Shown: in pieces, positions 33,585 to 43,094 of the stretch | Layout of the letters: the number at the start of each line of letters is the position of its first letter | How positions within the stretch are numbered: position 1 is the first letter of the stretch | Assembly (NCBI GenBank): GCA_016584305.1 | Contig: JACEEZ010015203.1 | Coordinates: 28,501 to 92,500 of the forward strand | Direction of reading: 5' to 3' | Source of the DNA: Chionoecetes opilio | Taxonomy: Eukaryota; Arthropoda; Malacostraca; Decapoda; Majidae | Length of the DNA stretch: 64,000 nt | The notes under the pieces: generated by a model | Told to the model about the DNA's origin: nothing | The model's input: the letters and a program-made list of their open reading frames with translations, nothing else | The model's database searches: none | Made by a program: the position numbers and the translations under genes

Positions 33585-36041
33585 ATGTTTGTTGCAGATC
33601 TGTTGAAACCTGCTAACAAATCCAGAGATACTTCACAAGATAACTTCACTACGGCAGTAAGCAAGGAGCTCCGAGGACGCAAAGTTGACATCTCAGAACC
33701 TCCACCTGCAGTCCAGAGACAAGCGTCACGCCGACCTGCTACTAGATCTGCTACAGAAACCTTCCTGATCGGCTACCCATCATCCAGCATCAGTGGCTCC
33801 CAGTTACCCACCAACAGACAGGCCTTCCAGTACTTCCTCCATCTCCAGAGTTTGCCAGAAAATACAGGGAATCCTAAGCATCAAGACCTCGCCAATGAAA
33901 CAGTGGAGGCTATCATCCCATTCTGGCAGATGGCTAGGATCAAGACCATGACCAAATACAATGCAGCGCAGCATTTCATGACACTTCACAAAAAGCACAG
34001 AGATCTAGCAAGGAATAAAGGTAGAACAGGTGACCCTGGAGGGAAAAGGAGTGCCTTTGTCCTGGAATTAGATAGCCTGTTCGACATAGGAGCTTCAGCT
34101 GCCATCCAGGAAATAGAGAGAAACCGACTGCTATCAAGGGAGAAGAAGGACAAGGACATCAGGTTCTACCAGGATCAGAAGACACAGAGAAAGGCCCACA
34201 TGTCTGGTCATGACAAGATATTTGAGTCACGGTCCCAGCAGCAAGCAGAGAGGGCTGCAAGACTGCAGCAGAGAGAGGAACAAGATATGAATTTGTCACA
34301 AAATTTCTACAATTTTTCAGCTGCCACACAGCGAAGGACTGCTGCTGATGTGTCTACCTGGGCTGACCCAACCGACAGTGAAGGGAATGCAGAGGACATG
34401 GATTACCAACAACCTCGTCCTGGATGTTCACATCACCAAGACACTGTGACTCTCACATTTCCCAGGAGGGTCATGGAGTGTGTTGACATCTGCAGTACCG
34501 CTGATCGTCTGGGATTGTCTGGCAATCAAGTGACAGCCTTAGTCTCTGCTACATTGAAGGCTGGTGGAGCTGACCTGGACAAGTTTGTCATCTCAACCTC
34601 AACAACGAGACGGAACAGGATGCTGACAAGGTACCACATCAGCCAGGAGTACATGGCAGCATTTAGCGAGGACCCTCCCAAGTATGCTGCTCTCCACTGG
34701 GATGGCAAGATGCTGAGAGATGTCCTGGGAAGTGATCCTGGGACCACGTCAGAGACTCTGGCTGTGCTTGTCTCAGGACCACCTGCATATCCTGAAGGCA
34801 AGCTACTGGGAGTACCAGTGATAGACAGCTCAACAGGAACGGCTCAGGCAGAGGCATCCATGGATTTGCTGGAGACATGGGGGCTTACTGGAGTGATCAC
34901 TGCCCTTGTGTTTGACACAACGGCCAGCAACAGTGGAGTACATCGGGGAGCTGCCAAGCTTCTGGAGCAACAGCTTGACAGGAAGGTGTTCTACCTGGCC
35001 TGCAGACACCACATTCTAGAAGTGCTGGTTGGTGCTGTATGGGAGAATCTGTTTGGCAAGGTCAAGAGCCCAGAGAATCCTTGGTTCAAGCACTTCAAGG
35101 ACGTTTGGACAGATCTTACCACAGACAACCCTACAACCCTATCCATCAGACAAAAATGGTTGAATAAAAAGAAGAAAGAGTGCAAGGAAATACTACAGGA
35201 AATCCTGAGGTCGGAGAAGCCTCCTAGACCTGACTACCGTGAGATGGCTGAGCTTACACTGATCGTCCTTGGAGACACGCCTCCCCGCGGAATCCACTGG
35301 AGTCGTCCTGGAGCCATTCATCAGGCCAGGTGGATGGCCAGAAACCTGTATTCTATGAAGATGTTCATGTTTGCTGAGCAGCTGGAGTACGATGAAGAAA
35401 CTGTTGTGAAGCTGGAACGCCTCAACCTCTTCCTAGGACTGTTCTATACACCCATGTGGATGTCATCTACACTTGCTGCAGATGCTCCTGCAAATGATAT
35501 GCAGTTCATGAAGGACATGATGAAGTTCAAGAGAACAGATCCAGAGATTGCTCAGGCAGTGCTACAAAAACTTGAAAACCACAAGTGGTACCTGACACAG
35601 GAGGTTGTGCCGTTCGCTCTCTTCGGTAGCAGACTCAGTGACAAAGAGAAGCAGGACATTGCTGCCAAGCTGCACGCCACTGAGAAGCCAGATAGCTTCA
35701 GACGAGGGAAACCTATGTTCCCTCAGGTTACAGCCAAGACGACTCTGGCTGATCTAGTTGGTCCAGAGAGTCATCTTCTGCTTGACACCCTTGGCATTGA
35801 GTATGACTGGCTTCTGCAACCTGTGGCGACATGGCCAAGGAGTGATGACTACAGCAAGGCCCTGGAATATGTCAGCAATGTAAAAGTAGTGAATGACATT
35901 GCTGAGCGGGGAGTCAAGATGATGACTGATTTCGCAAACATCATTACCACAGATTCTCAGCAAAAACAGTACCTTCTTCAAACTGTGGAATACAACCGTG
36001 AGCGATTTGATAGCTTCAAGAAGCAAACTCTGAAAAAATGA
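33585..36041 (+). CDS. hAT-like RNase H-fold transposase, 818 residues, uninterrupted
   Basis: Predicted transposase that would cut and join DNA in the nucleus. Residues 1-290 are charged and partly coiled-coil (Gln/Arg/Glu-rich about 170-235). The catalytic core shows an Asp in ALHWDGKML (D373), a second in ALVFDTTASNSG (D444), the hAT-style motif ACRHHILEVL (473-476), then PGAIHQARWMAR (RW at 582-583) and a late acidic residue in VVNDIAERGVKMM (E774). Spacing and C-x-H...RW...E order match hAT-type enzymes, but the lineage is distinct from classic hAT/ZBED proteins and I cannot name it. ATG at 33585 is the first in-frame Met. A splice acceptor (TTTGTTGCAG, ending 33597) overlaps it, so an upstream exon is possible. 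No stop or frameshift over 2.4 kb suggests recent activity or selection. Confidence 0.85.
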   Translation: MFVADLLKPANKSRDTSQDNFTTAVSKELRGRKVDISEPPPAVQRQASRRPATRSATETFLIGYPSSSISGSQLPTNRQAFQYFLHLQSLPENTGNPKHQDLANETVEAIIPFWQMARIKTMTKYNAAQHFMTLHKKHRDLARNKGRTGDPGGKRSAFVLELDSLFDIGASAAIQEIERNRLLSREKKDKDIRFYQDQKTQRKAHMSGHDKIFESRSQQQAERAARLQQREEQDMNLSQNFYNFSAATQRRTAADVSTWADPTDSEGNAEDMDYQQPRPGCSHHQDTVTLTFPRRVMECVDICSTADRLGLSGNQVTALVSATLKAGGADLDKFVISTSTTRRNRMLTRYHISQEYMAAFSEDPPKYAALHWDGKMLRDVLGSDPGTTSETLAVLVSGPPAYPEGKLLGVPVIDSSTGTAQAEASMDLLETWGLTGVITALVFDTTASNSGVHRGAAKLLEQQLDRKVFYLACRHHILEVLVGAVWENLFGKVKSPENPWFKHFKDVWTDLTTDNPTTLSIRQKWLNKKKKECKEILQEILRSEKPPRPDYREMAELTLIVLGDTPPRGIHWSRPGAIHQARWMARNLYSMKMFMFAEQLEYDEETVVKLERLNLFLGLFYTPMWMSSTLAADAPANDMQFMKDMMKFKRTDPEIAQAVLQKLENHKWYLTQEVVPFALFGSRLSDKEKQDIAAKLHATEKPDSFRRGKPMFPQVTAKTTLADLVGPESHLLLDTLGIEYDWLLQPVATWPRSDDYSKALEYVSNVKVVNDIAERGVKMMTDFANIITTDSQQKQYLLQTVEYNRERFDSFKKQTLKK

Positions 36042-36380
36042 CTGGAAGTGTCCTTCTGACATAGACAATAGAGTTTTCTGCCACTTGAAAATAGTTTTTA
36101 GAGTCTTTGTCACACATTTTTTGATGTCAAGATTGTAATATTTATGAAATTGATATGAAATTTTCAGAAAATTTTGCTTTTTTTCTGGATATGATGTGTC
36201 TTTTTTTCTTGAATGTTTACTTGGATTGTTTTTTCAGAAATAATATTAAAAATGCTTCAATTTGATACACAATTTGTTGTTCTATCCCAATTGTAACAAA
36301 AGTCTCAGGTGAAAAAAAGTCTGGCGGAAGGCAAAATTAGGCGCTTTTCTACTGTCGCGGGCTTAATATCTTGAGGTCCA

Positions 36381-36633
36381 ATGAGGCAAAAGTTCCTGAC
36401 ATTTTAGCTCAAAATGGTTGTGATTTTCGGCTTTTCCAGGTCAAAAAGCATGGGAAACCTTGCAGGGGGGTATAAAAATAGGAAAAAAATGTTTTCTGAA
36501 CAGGTCTACTGTAACATGCTTTAGGGCAGCAGTTATGCTGTAAAACCAGTGAAATATGGAGGGGTCTACAGGATTTCGCGCATTGACAACATTCCGCACA
36601 AAATCAGGACCCACATTCTCCACGAGTGCCCAG
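36381..36633 (-). repeat. Right inverted repeat of the 3.8-kb transposon
   Basis: Reverse complement of the left arm. A 60-codon minus-strand frame (36441-36623) lies within it and is probably fortuitous. Confidence 0.75.
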
Positions 36634-36935
36634 CAGCCTCTGAAAGAATGGTGATATAAAAGTAATTACACTTTACATAATTATCCATTGGTATCCATAC
36701 TAGAGATGTCGATGAAGTGTGGGGGTAACACCTTAGTATCGGTGATTTTTTTCTGATTCTTGAAGTGTTGTGGTGTTTGTTGCTTGATCACCCCGTTTTG
36801 CGCTTATACTTGTGAATGCTCTTGTGAAATGTCTTGGCTTTCTTGCTTGCTAATCAATGTTCTTGCTGTTTCCTTATTTTCCACATCAGTAACAAAGTTT
36901 GTTTCTTCACATCTGCATCCTGTTCATCTGCTAGG
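36634..36935. other. Nothing recognised
   Basis: Short AT-rich spacer between the transposon and the LINE fragment. Confidence 0.4.
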
Positions 36936-36939
36936 AGTA

Positions 36940-37805
36940 AAAATGTTGCAAGTTTTTAAGCATTTGTCAGTGTGTTGTCTTGTAGAAAGTTTAAGTGTTT
37001 CCTTATGTCTTTATATTCCTCGCACTGTAATAGGAAGTGTTCTAAAGTTTCCTGCAGTCCAGTGTTACATGTCGTGCATGCTGTGTTCCCGGGGGTGTGT
37101 CTGTTCCTGTAGTTTAGTTTAGTTTCAGTGTATTGCTTCTGCATCTTATCAAAGTTGTAGTGGATTCATCATTTATCATAAAAGTCTTTCTTTTATGTGT
37201 GTTTTGTATGTTCTGTAAAGTCTAAGTGTCTCTTTTTCAAGTAGTTCTGCTTTCCATTTCTTGGTATCATGCTCTTTTGATTTTTAATTTGTCAGTTATT
37301 TCGTGTTGTGTACTATACCAAGTTGGTATATGTTGGTATTATGCTCTTTTAAATAACTGTTGACTGTTTCACTTGCTCTTGCTGCTAAGATGAGTGTCAA
37401 TGTCATGTTTAGGGCACCTGATTCACTTTGTGCTAAAATAAGGCCATCATCTGCATAAAACAAGGCAAGGATAAAGCAGTTCTCATCTTTAAATCCAATA
37501 TTTGTTTGGTTCAGTTTGGTTGGTTTGGTTGGTTTTGTTTGATTCAATTGTAGGATGATGATATATGTTATCATTAAGAACAGTGATGTTGAACCATTGC
37601 AACCTTGCCTTATTCCGCTGGTGACATCCATGTTTGTTATGATCTCATTGTTTAGATACAGGATGGTCTTGTCATTTAGGTATATGTCACTTATGACGTC
37701 AATTATGTGTGGATGTATCCTGAACTTTTATAGGCATTCAATTAGGGGCTTTCTTTTCACACTGTCGAAGACTTTCTTGAAATCTATAGCGATGGTTATT
37801 AATGG
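36940..37805 (-). pseudogene. LINE reverse transcriptase fragment (family L3), internally deleted
   Basis: On the minus strand from 37805, pieces of a RT appear in order: AIDFKKVFDSVKR (motif A), then DVTSGIRQGCNGS (motif B), then ALFYADDGLILAQSES with catalytic YADD (about 37450). After a deletion comes a C-terminal Cys/His finger, ACTTCNTGLQETLEHFLLQC (about 37040-37100). Stops and frameshifts separate the pieces, and the RT thumb is largely missing. A GGTTT-type short tandem stretch (37500-37550) has expanded inside the frame. The family is a decapod-type LINE distinct from the others in this window. Confidence 0.7.
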
Positions 37806-37821
37806 TCTCTTCATCTTGAAA

Positions 37822-38142
37822 GACCACCACCACCACACCACCACCTCTACCACAACCACCACCACCACCACCACCACCCTCTACCACAACCAACCACCAC
37901 CACCACCACCTCTACCACCACCACCACACACAACAATACACACCACCACCACCACACACACCCACCACCACCACAACCCCACCACAACACCCACCACCAC
38001 CACCACCAACAACAATACCACCACCACCACAACACACACAGCACCAACCATCTACCACCAACCAGCACCAACCTCTACCAACCACCACCACCACCCCCAC
38101 CACTACCACTACCACAACACACAACACATAACCACCACCACC
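37822..38142. repeat. (ACC)n / CCA trinucleotide-rich repeat
   Basis: About 320 bp of CCA/ACC/ACA units. The long Thr/His and Trp/Val/Cys/Gly frames across it are repeat artefacts. Confidence 0.9.
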
Positions 38143-38205
38143 ATTGATGATAATGACAGGGATTCAGATTAACGACATAAATAATAGCGTGGAACTGAGA
38201 AAAGT

Positions 38206-38390
38206 AAACCTGTAAGGGGAGCGGAGCGGTCCGAGCGCGCGAGATCCTCATGGTGTGACGTCACGGGCGATCTATCAGGCCTTGTCATCTCGGTGGCCAC
38301 GGTGGTATCCTTATGGTGTGACGTCACGGGCGATGTACCAGGCCTTATCATCTCGGTGGCCACGTTTGCGCTCGCTCGCTTATCACCTGG
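38206..38390 (-). repeat. Family F terminal fragment with two CRE palindromes
   Basis: GTAAACCTGTAAGGGGAGCG is followed by a CpG-rich stretch, then a roughly 63-bp unit (CTCATGGTGTGACGTCACGG to ATCTCGGTGGCCACG) present twice in tandem. TGACGTCA lies at 38256-38263 and 38319-38326. The same order, in opposite orientation, is found upstream of the THAP exon (32222-32296). Confidence 0.65.
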
Positions 38391-38642
38391 TGAATCATTC
38401 ATTGAATGTCGCCGACTCCCTCCCACTCACTATTGATTCGCATCGCATTAGACTATGGACCTGTTACAAGAACATTTTAAATATCGTGGCAAAGAATGAA
38501 ACGCATACATTTAAAAAAAATTATGTTATTTTTCCTTTTAAACAAATAAATGTTTTACATATTTACTTCAAAAATAAACCATATCCATTTCATATTATCC
38601 ATTTTCAACTGCTAAATTCTTGTTCTTCATAATATATTCTCC

Positions 38643-40190
38643 TTACAAAATAGCATTTAGGAAAACAAGTTCACGGACCTTTCCAGGGCTAAGTCTGTTT
38701 CTCCTATCCTTATGATTTGCCTTGTCTTGGAAAAGATGCGCTCTGATGGCACTGAAATAGCCACAACGCAGAGCCTAGTCTTCAGGACTGCACAAGTGTT
38801 CTAGAAAACTAGGGCGCGAGATATCCACCATTCCAAGGGGTCGGCTGTTCGGGGTAGGAGCTGCTCAGACAGGAACCCTTTAACCTCCAACGTTGCCTCT
38901 GTCACGGGATTTTAGATCCGTGGCCTCATGCTGGTGACTCGCTCCTAATATCTGCCCAGACCAGAGGAACTGTATCCGTGGAAGGATTGGAGGGTGGGTC
39001 ATCTCCCCCTCCTCTGTGCTGGGTGTTGCTAGTGGCGGTGGTCTTGCTACCCTTGATGCAACTGCCACTAGGCCCACTACCCTCGTCACGGCATCCTGTT
39101 CGTGTTTCTCATGAATGATTGCATGTTTCTTGAACCTGAGGTCTAAGGATGCAGCCTTCTGCTAGGACGTTACGACCTGCTCAATCCCCCCAAATGGTTT
39201 GGTCAATTCCCCCATAAGGATGTTAATTATCTCACGGACTGGTTTGTGGATGGACGACCTTCTCTGCCGGTGTGCAGTAGCCCTCTGGAGCCCTCTTGCC
39301 ATCAGAATGGCTTTAGAGCCTGTCACAAACCTGAAAACAAAAACAAGTAGGCTACTATAATGATGTAACATGTTTTTGTTTACTATGCACTGGCAGTTAT
39401 ATTCTCTAATTACAAATTGCATATGCATCCATCAGTTATTACTGCGTGTCTAATAATATGAACATGAATCACATAACTCGTATATTAATTGCATATCGCA
39501 ATGTTTAAATAACTTTCTGAGCTCAGTTCCACAGTCACTTCCTCAAAGGGCTGCAGGACCTCACAGACTTCATTAATGATTCTCCATTCTTCCAGAGATA
39601 GTGCCGGGAGCTGGGGATTCACTAAGGCCAGTGTGGAGATGAGAGGTTCCTTGACTTCAGTGAAGCGCCTCATCATGTAATAAGTGAAATGCCAACGTGT
39701 AGCTATGTCTTGTTTCAGTCGCAGTTGAGGCTGTAGCCCCATTTGCAGCTGTATCTCTCGAAGCTTTTCAGAGGCTACATTACTTCTGCGCGTGTATTCT
39801 GTGATGCTCTTGACCTTCTGGATAATCTCCTGAATCTGAGGCTGCTGGATTTCATATCTTACAATCATAATTAAGATATGAGCAAAATACCTCACGTGAT
39901 TCCAGTGTAGAACATCCCTAATCGCTTTCCTTATGTTAGCTGCACTGTCAGTGACACAGGCCACAATTATGTCACTGATACCCCATTCAGTGGCTATTGA
40001 GCTCAATTCTTTAGCCAGATTATCAGCTGTGTGGTGTTCATTGACTTCGAAGCAGTCCAGCAAATTTGATTCCAGCTTTAAGTCATTTATATAATGGCAA
40101 GTTACAGACATGTAGCCAGTTGTTGTGTTGGACGTCCAGCAGTCAGTTGTTAAGCACACAGCTGGAGCAGCCTTTATTTTTTTCGAGGTC
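38643..40190 (-). pseudogene. ZBED1-like hAT transposase, decayed
   Basis: The minus-strand frame 40159-39485 encodes the RNase H core: CLTTDCWTSNTTTGYMSV (first Asp), ACVTDSAANIRKAI (second Asp), YFAHILIMIVR (the C-AH-LN motif, with Cys lost), and DIATRWHFTYYMMRR. An acceptor (TTTGTTTTCAG, exon from 39330) resumes with GSKAILMARGLQRATA and ELTKPFGGIEQV. The C-terminal dimerisation region survives in pieces near 38.65-38.85 kb (LLPRTADPLEWW, VPSERIFSKTRQI, LSPGKVRELVFLN and a stop at 38643). Frameshifts, the missing BED finger and the lost Cys show it is dead. hAT enzymes of this type are cut-and-paste transposases. Confidence 0.8.
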
Positions 40191-40534
40191 AGTTTTCACT
40201 TTATTGAATAAGTGAGGTATCATCTACTGGGATATTGTGGGTCTGCTAGGAAGAACATAGGAGGGATTAAGGCCTTTTTTGTACTCCCTAAAACCTGTCA
40301 TTCACAACCGAAAATGGCTGACCACTTATTACTCCCACACACCAATACCTCACTACTCATTACTCCCACACCCATACTAATGTGTCCTTTACATTAGTGG
40401 ATTGATATATAGAGAGACAGTCAATCATCTCCTGTGGCCTGTGTTGTCCCCTTCTGTAGTGAGTCAAAGGTAGTGTTTAGAGACTTCTTGATCTTCTTGG
40501 CAATCTTCTACACAATCATATCGTGTAAATATCA
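40191..40534. other. Spacer, possible further hAT remnant
   Basis: On the minus strand about 40510-40420, a Lys-rich open segment (KIAKKIKKSLNTTFDSLQ) is visible, but I cannot assign it. Confidence 0.3.
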
Positions 40535-42478
40535 TAGTATATGCCTAAATAATGTAGCAAAAGAAAAACAATTCCACTAACTGGTGCTGAGGTTGTTAAA
40601 ATCTTCTAGTCACGGATGACTTATTTCTGCATTGGGTACTTATCTGGGAAGAACATACTTTATAAAATAGTGTTACGTTACTATCATCGATTAGGCCTAG
40701 CATGCATTTATTGTACATATATTTAGTTAGAATTGTTTTATAGTAGGAGACAATCAAAGGTGCTGAAATGGACAAAATCTTAACCTAGTTCAGAGACGGC
40801 GGATATCGTGGTTCACCGATTCTGCATGTACAAATAACATATTTGTTAATCCATCAATAATTATTCCAGATATCAACTAAATATTTGGTACATAAATGAA
40901 TAATGATATGAGGAAAATACCTGATTTTTTTCATAATTTTCCGATTAATATTTTTAGAGATAAAAATTGTTATAACAATATTAGCGCTTTCATTTCGGGC
41001 GATAAACTGCGAAATGACAGTACCCCCGTTTAAGCCCCCCACAAAAACCCAAATTCCAAAAAGTAAAATTGCCACCAAAGTTTTTCTGTTTATTAACACC
41101 CTATAGATGGCATTTAAACAATAAAATCGCATTTGGCACGCAATTCCCACGGCATGACACGGTGAAGCTGACTACAAGCTGTATTGCAGAAAGTCAAGGT
41201 AGGCTCGGGTAATTTTTTTTTTTTAAGGCAAGTAACAATCATATTTACATGGGTAATTTGTAAAGGCTAAATGCCAATTTTGTGAAATACATCTCCAATG
41301 CACCCCACTGGTCTAACAATATTTTCACACATGTCTGCACAGACAACCACCTGGTTTGGCCTGGAGGATTTTAAGAGGTTCAATATAAAAAAAAAAATGA
41401 AACTCTTGGAATGCATGTTGATATGGCACGCATTTGATGCACAGAGATGAATCATGTGGCATGAATATTTGACAATTGACTTAGGCAAATATTCTTTAAT
41501 AATATAGCTACTGAATGGTTAGCTCCCAGCATCACATTGTTAGTGTCAGAACAAAACCCAACAATATTATTAATATGAATGTTTTTTTTTATATGAAACA
41601 TTCTTTCATAGCATTGAACAGTCTTACAGCTGAACTATCATTAACCTCTATCAAATATACGAAAGAGTTTTCAATCTTCCCTTTCTCAAAATATTGTACT
41701 GATACGCACAATTGTTTTGTGGTAACGACCTGTGTGTGTTGTGCGACCTGTCTGTCGTCTCATCTACATTGACAGAAAAAAGCCTTTCACGTAAAATTCC
41801 GAACAGTTCAGTACCAAAATGCTTTCCAAACACTTTTCTTATCATGTTTGAGGCTCTTTGCTTCCCTAGCTTTACATTCTTTATAGACGTCACATCAGGA
41901 AACATTGCTTTAAAGAGGTCTAGTAAGGGTCCACATAAGGACATTGGCAAGTGATGTTCTGATAGAAAAGAACCCGAAGTTCAATTTTGCGTGCAGACTT
42001 TTCGATTGGGTCATTTGCAATAACCAAACTGGCAACTGACTTTGTCTTTGAAATTTGCAGACTAAGCTGTTTGTGTCTTTGCGATTGTGAATGTCTCGTA
42101 ATTTCAGATTAATCTCAGAAATAAAGAGAAATGACCAATCTTGGGTGGTCAAGAGATGCTGTAGCATTTCTATGTGATATGTTTAGGGAAAATAAGTGCT
42201 GTATATAGGGAAAATAAGTGTTGTATATAGGGAATATAGCTATATAATTTTGTATAGTAATAGTAATATAGTGTAGATATATAGGAGAAAAATAAAGATG
42301 AGAGGAGGAAAATAAAGTGTTTGATAGAGTAGGGTAGGAGAAATAAATAGGTTTTTACTCTCTATATACAAGACACGTGCATGATATGGTACATGCGTGT
42401 TATTTTTTTAGATTTTAGAGTTTACATTTTTTAGTATGATTTAGATATTTAGTTACGTTTTGAGTTGTTGATGATAAT
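40535..42478 (-). repeat. Tandem repeat R, copy 3 (clean sequence, truncated)
   Basis: Best-preserved copy of the 3.26-kb repeat, from CACAATCAT at about 40513-40535 to ATTTATGACGG at 42478-42486, where LINE L2a begins. The last third of the unit (compare 18.3-19.5 kb) is missing. It serves as reference for judging sequence quality in copies 1 and 2. Confidence 0.8.
41250..42110 (-). pseudogene. hAT-like transposase remnant within repeat R
   Basis: Minus-strand reading through frameshifts gives SVASLVIANDPIEKSARK, then MSLCGPLLDLFKAMFPDV, NVKLGKQRASNMIRKVFG, LFSVNVDETTDRS, IENSFVYLIEVNDSSAV, HMIHLCASNACHIN and NLLKSSRPNQVVVCADM. FPD...K.G..K.......VDETTD is characteristic of hAT-related transposases (the group behind ZMYM/DUF4371-type proteins), and SRPNQ corresponds to the usual xxPSQTRW position. 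Catalytic positions are damaged and the frame is broken several times. The same remnants are in copies 1 and 2. Confidence 0.65.
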
Positions 42479-42659
42479 TTATGACGGCACTGCGACCACC
42501 ACCTCACAAGGTGACGCTGACGCAGCCAGCGCCGCCAGGGCGCGTACTGGTACCAGGCAGGACCGAGGTACTAGCCCCGCGCGAACACCACCCTCCGCCG
42601 CCACGGGCACCATCGCCTCCGGTGGTAATAAAAGAAAATAGGGAAAAAATAAGAGAAGT

Positions 42660-43094
42660 GTGAGGTCGCGAGAAGTGAGCGAGGACAGGCAACCCAGGAG
42701 CCACCAAGGCGCCAACCAGCCACGGAGACAAGCCCCAGAAAAAGTGTGCAATTACTGCGAACGTAAAGGGCACACAGCTGGGACCTGCTACGCCCGAAAC
42801 GCCGACCAGCGCCAGGAGCTGCTCTTCAGGCAAATTCTTGCGGAGGGAAGGTATTCGGCAGCCCCTCTCCCCGCACTACCACCTCAGCAAAGCCCGGCCC
42901 AGCACCCACCACAGCCCAGCCCACTCTTGTCGCAGCTTGGTGCCTGGGGTCATAGCCAGGGCCGGCAGTGGAGCCCTCCCCCCCAACGATATCCTCAGCC
43001 GGGCCCTTTAAACTTCTATCACCCCGGACACCAGGCCCATGACGCTCTCCCCCATCCATCATGGTACGGCCAGAACGTCCAAGCCATACATTAA
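42660..43094 (+). CDS. LINE L2a ORF1-like, single CCHC zinc knuckle
   Basis: The frame encodes an Arg/Gln/Pro-rich basic segment, CNYCERKGHTAGTC (CX2CX4HX4C, about 42750-42792), ARNADQRQELLFRQIL, and a Pro/Gln-rich tail with repeated QSPAQHPPQPSP-type sequence. A single Gag-type knuckle with low-complexity flanks fits a nucleic-acid-binding ORF1 protein. It overlaps the start of ORF2 (ATG at 43061) by about 30 bases. The first codon listed is not a proven start; the frame is open upstream. Confidence 0.6.
   Translation: MRSREVSEDRQPRSHQGANQPRRQAPEKVCNYCERKGHTAGTCYARNADQRQELLFRQILAEGRYSAAPLPALPPQQSPAQHPPQPSPLLSQLGAWGHSQGRQWSPPPQRYPQPGPLNFYHPGHQAHDALPHPSWYGQNVQAIH

Larger units (their letters stand above)
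32849..36633 (+). mobile_element. 3.8-kb DNA transposon with long inverted repeats and intact transposase
   Basis: The left end (CTGGCACTCGTGGAGAATG, 32849) and right end (inverted, ending GAGTGCCCAG at 36633) begin long inverted repeats. The right arm is about 253 bp (36381-36633). The left arm runs to about 33307 because it holds an extra segment of about 190 bp (roughly 32990-33180). Shared blocks include GAAATCCTGTAGACCCCTCC, GACCTGTTCAGAAAACA and AATGTCAGGAACTTTTGCC. The only long frame between them is the 818-codon transposase. No clear target-site duplication is visible, so the exact tips are provisional. Confidence 0.75.

Noticed and set aside
33585..33610. Direct splice of the THAP exon (donor 32571) to the transposase (acceptor 33597)
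   Set aside because: The donor phase in either THAP frame does not give the transposase frame without an indel; kept only as a hypothesis in findings.
36441..36623. 60-codon minus-strand frame inside the right inverted repeat
   Set aside because: Not preserved in the left arm, so probably fortuitous.
37555..38172. 205-codon Thr/His-rich frame and opposing Trp/Val/Cys/Gly frames
   Set aside because: Translation of an ACC-rich repeat, starting in LINE L3 antisense.
42478..42840. Overlapping minus-strand frames of 90-109 codons
   Set aside because: Shadows of LINE L2a ORF1 in GC-rich sequence.
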